Shown: positions 45,240 to 52,477 of the stretch, piece after piece
Position numbering within the stretch: position 1 is the first letter of the stretch
Layout: the number at the start of each line of letters is the position of its first letter
NCBI RefSeq assembly: GCF_021117365.1
Contig: NZ_CP088262.1
Location: 1,798,001-1,862,000 of the forward strand
Direction of reading: 5' to 3'
DNA: 64,000 bases
Source: Nocardioides sp. cx-173
GTDB taxonomy: Bacteria; Actinomycetota; Actinomycetes; Propionibacteriales; Nocardioidaceae
The notes under the pieces: model-generated
The model's input: only the letters and a program-made list of their open reading frames with translations
Databases searched by the model: none
What the model was told of the DNA's origin: nothing
Made by a program: the position numbers and the translations under genes

Positions 45240-45719
45240 GTGCCCACGCCCGACCCCGCCCCAGCCACGAGCGCGGTGACCATCGAGGTGGTCCGCCTGG
45301 ACCCCGACCTGCCGCTGCCGTCGTACGCCCATCCCGGCGACGCGGGCGCCGACCTGGTGACGACCGTCGACGTGACGCTGGCGCCGGGGGAGCGGGCCCT
45401 GGTGCCCACCGGCGTCGCGATCGCACTGCCGGAGGGCTACGTCGCCCTCGTGCACCCGCGCTCGGGGCTGGCCGCGCGCCACGGCCTCTCCATCGTCAAC
45501 ACCCCGGGCACCATCGACGCGGGGTACCGCGGCGAGATCAAGGTGCTGCTCATCAACCACGACCGCACCGCACCGATCGAGCTGCGCCGCGGCGACCGGG
45601 TCGCACAGCTGGTCGTCCAGCGGTTCGAGCGGGCGCACTTCGCCGAGGTGGGGCAACTGCCCGACAGCGTCCGTGGCGTCGGGGGCTACGGTTCTACCGG
45701 GGGCTTCGGCCCATCCTGA
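45240..45719 (+). CDS. dut: dUTP diphosphatase
   Basis: A 159-residue homotrimeric dUTPase converting dUTP to dUMP. The five motifs are visible: [38 protein letters not shown] with the catalytic Asp, [12 protein letters not shown], and the C-terminal [14 protein letters not shown]-loop-like lid. It is soluble and of normal length. The DUF3710 gene follows on the same strand. Confidence 0.96.
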   Translation: MPTPDPAPATSAVTIEVVRLDPDLPLPSYAHPGDAGADLVTTVDVTLAPGERALVPTGVAIALPEGYVALVHPRSGLAARHGLSIVNTPGTIDAGYRGEIKVLLINHDRTAPIELRRGDRVAQLVVQRFERAHFAEVGQLPDSVRGVGGYGSTGGFGPS

Positions 45720-45735
45720 CCGCGAGGAGTAGTAC

Positions 45736-46374
45736 GTGAAGTTCCGCCGCAAGTCCGACGTCGACGCCGCCCCCGAGGCGGTGGACGAGAGCGGCTCGCC
45801 GGACACCGAGAGCGGACCCACCGGCCCCTACGACGTGGACGACCTGCCCGACGACGGCGTCGAGCGCGTCGACCTGGGCTCGCTGGTGATCGCGCCCGAG
45901 GCCGACCGCGAGCTGCGGCTGCAGGTCGACGAGAAGTCCGGCAACGTCCAGGCCGTGGTGCTGGCCGGCCCCGACGGGGCCCTCGAGCTGCGCGCGTTCG
46001 CCGCGCCGCGGGGTGGCGACCTCTGGGCCGAGGTGCGGCCCCAGATCGCGGCCGACATGTCACGCCGCGGCGGCACGGCCACCGAGCGCGAGGGCGAGTT
46101 CGGTCCCGAGCTGGTCTGCCAGCTCACGGTGAAGCGTCCCGACGGCACCACCGGGACCCAGCCCTCGCGGATCATCGGCGTCAACGGGCCGCGCTGGCTG
46201 CTGCGCGCCACCCTGCTCGGGCGCCCGGCCCTGGAGCCCGAGGCAGCCGGGACCTGGATCGAGGCCCTTCGCCGGGTCGCCGTACGCCGCGGCGCGCACG
46301 CGCTGCCCGTCGGGGAGGCGCTCCCGCTCGTCATGCCGGAGAACGCCCGCCGCGTCGACCCGCCCACCCCGTGA
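45736..46374 (+). CDS. DUF3710 family protein
   Basis: A 212-residue cytosolic protein of the actinobacterial DUF3710 family (Rv2696c type), function unknown. An acidic N-terminus precedes VDLGSLVIAPEADRELRLQV and the conserved VQAVVLAGPDGALELRAFAA. RWLLRATLLGRPALEP follows, and the C-terminus has the conserved GEALPLVMPE. GAGGAG (45724-45729) precedes the GTG. It is the second gene of the dut unit. Confidence 0.87.
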   Translation: MKFRRKSDVDAAPEAVDESGSPDTESGPTGPYDVDDLPDDGVERVDLGSLVIAPEADRELRLQVDEKSGNVQAVVLAGPDGALELRAFAAPRGGDLWAEVRPQIAADMSRRGGTATEREGEFGPELVCQLTVKRPDGTTGTQPSRIIGVNGPRWLLRATLLGRPALEPEAAGTWIEALRRVAVRRGAHALPVGEALPLVMPENARRVDPPTP

Positions 46375-46384
46375 TGAGCCGGCC

Positions 46385-46738
46385 ATGAGCAAGCTGCGAC
46401 GCACGATCAGCCGGTGGGCCAACAGCTCCGACCAGCACGCCCGCGACCTGCGGCGCACCTACGCCGACTCCGGCGTCGCTACGATCGCCGACGCCCCCGA
46501 CCGCGAGCTGGTCCGCCTGCGGGGGACGCTGCGTACCGTCACCCTGCGCCCGCGTGGCGGCGTACCCGCCCTCGAGGCCGAGCTGTTCGACGGCTCCGGG
46601 GTGCTCACCGTCGTGTGGCTCGGCCGCCGGCGGATCGCCGGCATCTCCCCGGGCCGCTCGATCGAGGTGCAGGGCCGCATCGGTGCCCACGACGGCATCC
46701 GAATCATCTACAACCCGCGCTACGAGCTGATGCCGTGA
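46385..46738 (+). CDS. OB-fold nucleic acid-binding protein
   Basis: A 117-residue single OB-fold protein of the Rv2694c type. LVRLRGTLRTVTLRPRGGVP, LEAELFDGSGVLTVVWLGRR and SPGRSIEVQGRIGAHDGIRI are the barrel strands. It probably binds single-stranded nucleic acid, but no partner is known. The N-terminus is helical and basic. The stop overlaps the DUF3159 start (GTGA). Confidence 0.82.
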   Translation: MSKLRRTISRWANSSDQHARDLRRTYADSGVATIADAPDRELVRLRGTLRTVTLRPRGGVPALEAELFDGSGVLTVVWLGRRRIAGISPGRSIEVQGRIGAHDGIRIIYNPRYELMP

Positions 46739-47463
46739 GCGAGTCCGCCTCCCACCACCCGCCCCCGCCGAGCGTCGCCACCGTCGAGGAGGTCGTGCGG
46801 GCGCAGCTGTCGAAGGCGCTGGGCGGCCGGCGCGGCATGCTCGAGGCCGCCGTGCCCACGGTGCTCTTCACGATCCTGTGGCTCACCACCCGCGAGCTGC
46901 CCATCGCGCTCGGCGTCAGCATCGGTGCCGCCGGGCTGACCCTGCTGGTCCGCCTGGTGCAGCGCTCGTCCCCGCAGTTCGCGCTCAACGCGATCTTCGG
47001 GATCGGCATCGGCTGGCTCTTCGTGCGCCTGGCCGCGAGCCGGGGTGGCAGCGAGGACGAGCAGGCGCTCGCGTACTTCCTGCCCGGCCTGATCTACAAC
47101 AGCGGCTACTCCGTGGCGCTCGCCTTCTCCTGCCTGATCGGCTGGCCGCTCGTCGGCTTCATGGTCGGCAGCGTCACCGGCGACCCCACCGCCTGGCACG
47201 CCAGCCGCCAGATCGTGCGCCTGTCCACGCTGCTCACCTGGCTGCTCGCCGTCCCGTGCATCGTCCGGGTCGTCGCCCAGGCCCCCGTCTGGTTCGCCGG
47301 CAACTCCGGCGGCCTCGACGCCGACACCGCCGTCGCCGTCCTCGGCGTCCTCAAGATCGCCCTCGGCTGGCCCCTCCAGCTCGCCGCCCTCGGCTCCATG
47401 GTCTGGGTCCTCTCCCGCAACGCCACCCCCGTCGACCCCGCCGACCCCGTCGATCTCGCCTGA
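46735..47463 (+). CDS. DUF3159 membrane protein
   Basis: A 242-residue protein with an N-terminal soluble helix (VATVEEVVRAQLSKALGGRR) and about six membrane helices. GYSVALAFSCLIGWPLVGFM and VTGDPTAWHASRQIVRLSTL are conserved family segments (Rv2693c type). Function unknown. In mycobacteria the next genes are the TrkA pair; here a repeat/HNH/IS256 insert separates them. Confidence 0.87.
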   Translation: MSESASHHPPPPSVATVEEVVRAQLSKALGGRRGMLEAAVPTVLFTILWLTTRELPIALGVSIGAAGLTLLVRLVQRSSPQFALNAIFGIGIGWLFVRLAASRGGSEDEQALAYFLPGLIYNSGYSVALAFSCLIGWPLVGFMVGSVTGDPTAWHASRQIVRLSTLLTWLLAVPCIVRVVAQAPVWFAGNSGGLDADTAVAVLGVLKIALGWPLQLAALGSMVWVLSRNATPVDPADPVDLA

Positions 47464-47471
47464 CCCCGCGC

Positions 47472-47558
47472 CCTCGGTGGTCGAGGGGGCGAGGAGCGCC
47501 AGCGCTTGTCCTGAGGTGCGAGCGCAGCGAGCCTCGAAGGGACGAGCCTCGAGACCCC
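47472..47558. repeat. Dispersed palindromic repeat, copy after the DUF3159 gene
   Basis: Begins CTCGGTGGTCGAGG and ends GCCTCGAAGGGACGAGCCTC-GAGACC. Its reverse complement matches the roughly 79-bp segments at about 50799-50877 and 50989-51066 with only one or two differences. Confidence 0.8.
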
Positions 47559-47628
47559 GCCACCAGTCGGTGTGGCAACAGCCTTCCGGACATGCCGGTC
47601 ACCCCGCCGGTGGCGGGGTGTGGGGCGG

Positions 47629-48929
47629 TCAGGGTCTCCGGCGCTGGACCGGTTCGGTGCCGGTGTGGTCTCGCTTGTAGGCGTGGCCGTGGGGTGAGTG
47701 CCACAGGTAGGTGCCACGGTCCAGGACGTCGTAGGACCAGCGGCCGTGCGTTTTCAAGCGATGGTGCCCGCGACACAGCGGCGCTGAGTTGCACGAACAG
47801 GTCGGTCCACCCTTGTTGTACGAGATCACGTGGTCGTGGTCGCACCGTTCGGCGGGCCGGGTGCACCAGGGGAACACGCAGTGGTGGTCGACGAGGTCGT
47901 CCTGCTCGATGAGGCGGTCGGGGTGCTCGTAGGCCGCGACGTGAATGTGCTCGGCGAGGTCCCGCACGGGCTTGAGGTTGATGACGGTGTCGGGTGCGCC
48001 GCACCACTCGCGGATGGTCTCGACGAGCACGGGTCTGCGGCCGCATCTGCCGACGGTGACGTTCGGGTCCCCGAAGACGCCGGCCTGGTGGATGTGCAGG
48101 TCGATGAGCCGGGTGATCTTGATGCTCTTCTCGGTGGTTGAGGAAGGACGAAGTCCTGTCTCGAAACCACCGCCGCGGTCCTGGTCACCGAAGGGCAGCG
48201 TGTCCTGGCCGCGGGCGAGGTCGCCGGCGGCCTGGGCGCGTCGTACGTCCAGCGACTCGGTCGAGCCGGCGGCCTTGCGGTCGGCGGCGAGGCGGCTGAT
48301 CGCGGTGTCGAGGTCGAGGGCGTCCTGGGCGTCCAGGGTGCCGTTGATCTCGATGGTGCCTTCGAGGGACATGGCCTCGGTGTGGATGTCGAGCGTGCGT
48401 CCGTCGGCGGCTTGGCGGCGGAGCTTCTCGGCCTGCTCGGGGTCGAACCTGGCGATCGCGGTGGTGATCTGGCGTTCGACCTCGGCGTAGGAGACCTTGT
48501 GCGCGCAGTAGCCCACACCCGGGCGTCGACGAACGCCGCGCCGGCCAGGGGTAGGCACATGGTGTGCTCGGCGATCCACCGGGCTTTCCAGAACCCGAGC
48601 TGACCGGCTTCGACGCGGGCCCAGATCCGTGGGAGGCGGTACTTGATCTCGAGGGCGGCGCCGATGTACCGCTTGGCGGAGTCGGTGGACATGCCCAGGG
48701 CGGCGCCGAGCTCCATGACCGCGAACTCGCTGACCATCGGTGCCCCGGGGCCGGCCAGGGGGATGCCGTGGTCGCCGAACGCGGCGTCGGCATCGTCGTG
48801 GGTCTCGTGCAGTGAGCACCAGTCGTGGACGAGATGGAGTCGGCCGAGCTCGACCTCGATCGCGGCCTGTGTGTGCGCGCGGACACCGTCGAGCAGCTGC
48901 CTGCTCTGGTCGGGTCCGGGGGTGCTCAT
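47629..48929 (-). pseudogene. HNH endonuclease with DUF222 (13E12 repeat family), frameshifted
   Basis: A DUF222-HNH protein read in two frames. The N-terminal part starts at ATG 48929 (MSTPGPDQSRQLLDGVRAH) and runs to FVDARVWA. The rest continues in the -1 frame from GYCAHKVSYAEVERQITTAI to the end. The break is near 48515-48525, consistent with a one-base deletion. The HNH domain (DHHCVFPWCTRPAERCDHDH, ISYNKGG, LCRGHHRLKTHG) has its Cys and His residues. The family is multicopy and often dead in actinobacteria. A dispersed repeat (48131-48170) is read in frame as ETGLRPSSTTEK. A sequencing error could mimic the frameshift. Confidence 0.8.
48131..48170. repeat. Short palindromic repeat inside the HNH gene
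   Basis: TCGGTGGTTGAGG at one end and GTCTCGAAACCAC at the other, with an inner AGGAC-gaa-GTCCT hairpin. It is a diverged member of the 47-51 kb repeat family. Confidence 0.6.
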
Positions 48930-49392
48930 GGGTCTACTCAAGCACCCGCCACCGACAGTCAAGAGGTCGAGAATGCCCTTTGTCCACAGGGTTCTGAGCA
49001 CTTTCTGAACCTCTCGGTGGTCGAGGTGTGAAGGCGTGCAACGCGCCTCTTCGGTGGTCGAGGTGCGAAGGCGTGCAACGCCTGAGCCTCGAGACCCCCG
49101 CGGCCCGTCCGCCGTACCCCCGGGCTGCTTGTCGCCTCACTGGGTCTCGAGGCTCGTCGCTGACGCTCCTCGCACCTCGATCACCGAGATGGCGCGGGCC
49201 CCGGCGACCGTCCGCCGTACCCCCGGGCTGCTTGTCGGCTCACTGGGTCTCGAGGCTCGTCGCTGACGCTCCAGGAGAGTCCCGGGGAGTGGTGGGGTTT
49301 GAGGGCTGGCGGCGAGGCGTGAAGACGTAGACGGCCATCGGCGGGATCTTCGGTGTGTATCGACCAAGAGACACATTGAAGGAGAGCCACCG
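48930..49392. other. Gene-free stretch between the HNH pseudogene and the transposase
   Basis: It holds promoter-side sequence of the HNH gene, then from 49013 repeat units, and from 49273 the left end of the IS256 element. No coding sequence is credible here. Confidence 0.7.
49013..49272. repeat. Repeat cluster left of the IS256 element
   Basis: Several units of GGTGGTCGAGGTG(C/T)GAAGGCG and its complement. A 64-bp block (49106-49169) recurs at 49209-49272 with one difference and a 103-bp period. The second block is cut by the IS. Confidence 0.8.
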
Positions 49393-50676
49393 ATGGCCTT
49401 GCCACAGTCTGCCCTGTCCGAACTCCTCGAGGCGTTCCGTGCCGGTGATGGCGCCGATCTGGTCCGCGACTCGGTCCGGGTCGCGCTTCAGGAGTTGATT
49501 GAGCTCGAAGCCGCCGAACGGATCGGTGCCGCACCGTATGAGCGCACCGATGGCCGCGTCACTGAGCGCAACGGCCACCGGCCGCGGATGCTGACCACCA
49601 AGGCCGGCGACGTCGAGCTGCGGATCCCGAAGCTGCGCAAGGGGTCGTTCTTCCCGATCATCCTCGAGCCCCGCCGCCGCATCGACCAAGCGTTGTACGC
49701 GGTGGTGATGGAGGCCTACGTCCACGGCATCAGCACCCGCAGCGTCGACGACCTGGTCGAAGCGATGGGCGGGGCCGGGATCAGCAAGTCCGAGGTCTCG
49801 CGGATCTGCGCCGGCCTGGACGAGACCGTCGGCGCGTTCCGCACCCGGACTCTGGATCACGTCGAGTTCCCCTACATCTACCTGGATGCGACCTACCTCC
49901 ACGTCCGCAACGCCCCGGGCAAGGGCGGCCAGGTCGTGTCGATGGCCGTCATCGTCGCCACTGGCGTCACCGCGACCGGCGAGCGAGAGATCCTCGGCCT
50001 GGACGTCGGTGACAGCGAGGACGAGATCTTCTGGCGCAGCTTCCTGCTCAGCCTCAAGCAACGCGGCCTGGCCGGGGTGCGGCTGGTGATCAGCGACCAG
50101 CACTCCGGCCTGGTCAAGGCGTTGAAGCGGGCCTTCCAGGGTGTCGCGCACCAGAGGTGTCGGGTCCACTTCGCCCGCAACCTGCTCGCGCACGTGCCCA
50201 AGGGCCAGGCCGAGCTGGTGGCGACTGCGTTCCGGATGATCTTTGCCCAACCCACCGCCGAGGACGTCCACGCGGCGTGGGACAAGACCCGCGACGAGCT
50301 CGCCGCCCGGTTTCCCAAGCTCGGGCCCCTGATGGACGACGCGAAGGCCGAGGTGCTCGCGTTCACTGCGTTCCCGCGCGAGCACTGGCGCAAGATCTGG
50401 TCCACCAACCCCCTCGAGCGGGTCAACAAGGAGATCAAGCGCCGCTCCCGGGTCGTGGGCATCTTCCCCAACGCCGCCGCGGTCATCCGCCTTGTCGGGG
50501 CGGTGCTGATCGACATGCACGACGAGTGGATCGCCGGCGACCGCCGCTACCTGTCCGAGGGGTCTATGGCCAAGCTCTACGACACCAGCGATACTGACTC
50601 CGTCGCCGCCATCGAGAGCAGCGACGTGTAGGCACTGAGGATCACCTCAAAGCCCACCACCCCGCGGGGCTCTGTC
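49273..50676 (+). mobile_element. IS256-family insertion sequence, apparently complete
   Basis: About 1404 bp with imperfect inverted ends (24 of 28 matches between 49277-49304 and the complement of 50645-50672), an intact transposase, and an 8-bp direct duplication GACGCTCC at 49265-49272 and 50677-50684. Removing the element and one duplicate restores an intact copy of the dispersed repeat. Confidence 0.88.
49393..50631 (+). CDS. IS256-family transposase
   Basis: A 412-residue DDE transposase of normal length. Catalytic residues are Asp165 in YLDATYLH, Asp235 in VISDQHSGL and Glu342 in NPLERVNKEIKRR, with the CRVHFARNLL segment between. The N-terminal third (ERNGHRPRMLTTKAGDVELR, IPKLRKGSFFP) binds DNA. 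GAAGGAGAG lies shortly before the ATG. No stop or frameshift is seen, so it could be active. Confidence 0.95.
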   Translation: MALPQSALSELLEAFRAGDGADLVRDSVRVALQELIELEAAERIGAAPYERTDGRVTERNGHRPRMLTTKAGDVELRIPKLRKGSFFPIILEPRRRIDQALYAVVMEAYVHGISTRSVDDLVEAMGGAGISKSEVSRICAGLDETVGAFRTRTLDHVEFPYIYLDATYLHVRNAPGKGGQVVSMAVIVATGVTATGEREILGLDVGDSEDEIFWRSFLLSLKQRGLAGVRLVISDQHSGLVKALKRAFQGVAHQRCRVHFARNLLAHVPKGQAELVATAFRMIFAQPTAEDVHAAWDKTRDELAARFPKLGPLMDDAKAEVLAFTAFPREHWRKIWSTNPLERVNKEIKRRSRVVGIFPNAAAVIRLVGAVLIDMHDEWIAGDRRYLSEGSMAKLYDTSDTDSVAAIESSDV

Positions 50677-51077
50677 GACGCTCCTCGCACCTCGACCACC
50701 GGAAGGCTTCGGTGGTCGAGGTGCGAAGGCGTGCAACGCCTGAGCCTCGAGACCCCCGCCACCCGACGCCGTATCCCAGGCTGCTTCCCGCCTCAGCGGG
50801 TCTCGAGGCTCGTCCCTTCGAGGCTCGCTGCGCTCGCACCTCAGGACAAGCGCTGGCGCTCCTCGCACCTCGACCACAGAGAGGACCGCGCCCCGTTCGG
50901 TGGTCGAGGTGTGAAGGCGCCCTGGCGCCTGAGCCTCGAGACCCCCGCACCCGATCGTCGTACCCCACGCTGCTTCCCGCCTCACCGGGTCTCGAGGCTC
51001 GTCCCTTCGAGGCTCGCTGCGCTCGCACCTCAGGACAAGCGCTGGCGCTCCTCGCACCTCGACCACCGAGGGGGCGC
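50677..51077. repeat. Repeat cluster right of the IS256 element
   Basis: Starts with the distal half of the interrupted unit, then two long imperfect palindromes with a 188-bp period (TTCGGTGGTCGAGG at 50708 and 50896). Each has GGTCTCGAGGCTCGTCCC in its right half. It fills the 470 bp between the transposase and the TrkA gene. Confidence 0.8.
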
Positions 51078-51100
51078 GGGACTGCGGCCGACCGGGCCGC

Positions 51101-51769
51101 TCAGCTGTGGGCGCGGGGGGCGAGGAGGTGCTCGAGCTCGTCCTCGCCGGTGTCCGGGATGACGAAGAGCAGTTCGTCGCCGGCCTCGACCGGCTGCTCG
51201 CCGTCGGGGACGTAGACCTGGCCGTCGCGCAGGATGGTGACGAGGGCGCAGTTCTCCGGGAGGGGGATCAGGCCGGAGGGCTTGCCGACGTACGGCGAGT
51301 CGGCGGGCAGCACCATCTCGACCAGGTTGGCGTTGCCCTTGCGGAAGGTGAACAGCCGCACCAGGTCGCCGACGGTGACGGCCTCCTCGACGAGGGCCGA
51401 CATGATCCGCGGGGTGGAGACGTTGACGTCGACGCCCCAGGCCTCGGTGAACAGCCACTCGTTGTTGGGGTGGTTGACCCGCCCGACCGTGCGGGGCACC
51501 CCGAACTCGGTCTTGGCCAGCAGCGAGGTGACCAGGTTGGCCTTGTCGTCGCCGGTGGCGGCGATGACGACGTCGCACTTGTCCAGGCGCGCCTCCTCGA
51601 GGGAGGAGAGCTCGCAGGAGTCCGCGAGCAGCCACTCGGCGTCCGGCACCCGCTCGGGGTGGATGGAGCCGGGGTTCTTGTCGATGAGCAGGACCTCGTG
51701 GCCGTTCTGGATCAGCTCGCGGGCGATCGAGCGCCCGACGGCGCCGGCTCCGGCAATGGCGACTCGCAT
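51101..51769 (-). CDS. TrkA family potassium uptake regulator (CeoB-like)
   Basis: A 222-residue RCK protein. The N-terminal Rossmann motif VAIAGAGAVGRSIARELIQ with the acidic LLIDKNP end binds NAD(H), and a TrkA-C domain covers about residues 140-215 (LVEMVLPADSPYVGKPSGLI). It acts as the cytosolic gating ring of a K+ transporter. Its ATG shares one base with the stop of the upstream TrkA gene (TGATG). The order matches mycobacterial ceoB/ceoC. Confidence 0.92.
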   Translation of the reverse strand: MRVAIAGAGAVGRSIARELIQNGHEVLLIDKNPGSIHPERVPDAEWLLADSCELSSLEEARLDKCDVVIAATGDDKANLVTSLLAKTEFGVPRTVGRVNHPNNEWLFTEAWGVDVNVSTPRIMSALVEEAVTVGDLVRLFTFRKGNANLVEMVLPADSPYVGKPSGLIPLPENCALVTILRDGQVYVPDGEQPVEAGDELLFVIPDTGEDELEHLLAPRAHS

Positions 51770-52431
51770 CAGCTCTCCTCGGGTCCGCGCTCGATCACCT
51801 GGTAGGCCTGTGCCGCGTTCTCCTCGCGCATCACCAGGTGGAGCAGGTCGCCCTCCTGGATCACGGAGTCACGGGCGGGCAGCATGCCCTCGCCCAGCCG
51901 GTCGATCCAGGCGATCCGGCTGCGCGACTGCTCCTGGAAGGCCACCGTGCGGTGACCGATCCAGGGCTCGCCGACGGGCACCTGGTCGAGGCGGATGGTG
52001 CCCGACGGGTCGCGGAAGTCCGGCTCGGCACCGGCCGGCAGGATCCGGCGCAGCACCTGGTCGGCGGTCCACTTCACCGTCGCCACCGTGGTGATGCCGA
52101 GGCGCTGGTAGACCTCGGCGCGGCCGGGGTCGTAGATGCGGGCGACGACCTGCTGGATCCCGAACGTCTCGCGGGCGACCCGCGCGGCGATGATGTTGGA
52201 GTTGTCGCCGCTGGAGACCGCGGCGAAGGCATCGGCACGGCGGATGCCGGCCTTCTCGAGGACCTGCTGGTCGAAGCCGTAGCCGGTCACCTTGTCGCCG
52301 TTGAAGCCGGGCCCGAGGCGCCGGAAGGCGTCAGGCTCGCTGTCGATGACGGCGACGGTGTGGTTGCGGTCCTCGAGGCTGCGCGCAAGGGTCGAGCCGA
52401 CCCGGCCACAGCCCATGATCACTACGTGCAC
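51769..52431 (-). CDS. TrkA family potassium uptake regulator (CeoC-like)
   Basis: A 220-residue RCK protein: HVVIMGCGRVGSTLARSLED for NAD(H) binding, AVIDSEPDAFRRLGPGF, and a TrkA-C domain in the C-terminal third (LPARDSVIQEGDLLHLVMRE). It is the first of the coupled TrkA pair. The GTG start is 6 nt after TACGGT. It is divergent from the KimA-like permease, which is the obvious candidate partner. Confidence 0.92.
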   Translation of the reverse strand: MHVVIMGCGRVGSTLARSLEDRNHTVAVIDSEPDAFRRLGPGFNGDKVTGYGFDQQVLEKAGIRRADAFAAVSSGDNSNIIAARVARETFGIQQVVARIYDPGRAEVYQRLGITTVATVKWTADQVLRRILPAGAEPDFRDPSGTIRLDQVPVGEPWIGHRTVAFQEQSRSRIAWIDRLGEGMLPARDSVIQEGDLLHLVMREENAAQAYQVIERGPEES

Positions 52432-52437
52432 GCGGCC

Positions 52438-52443
52438 ACCGTA
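52438..52443 (-). promoter_or_regulatory. -10 element of the TrkA pair (leaderless)
   Basis: TACGGT on the minus strand, 6 nt before the GTG at 52431. Confidence 0.5.
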
Positions 52444-52463
52444 CTGCCCCGGCCGGGGTGCCG

Positions 52464-52469
52464 TACCCT
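52464..52469 (+). promoter_or_regulatory. -10 element of the KimA-like permease gene
   Basis: TACCCT, 8 nt before the GTG at 52478, giving a leader of 0-2 nt. Confidence 0.4.
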
Positions 52470-52477
52470 TGCCGGCT

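Noticed and set aside
49240..50520. A 426-codon minus-strand frame across the IS256 transposase
   Set aside because: Antisense shadow of the transposase; no motif.
49013..51077. Regular repeats that could suggest a CRISPR array
   Set aside because: Units are palindromic, vary in length, have no unique equal-sized spacers and there are no cas genes; the pattern fits dispersed REP-like elements.
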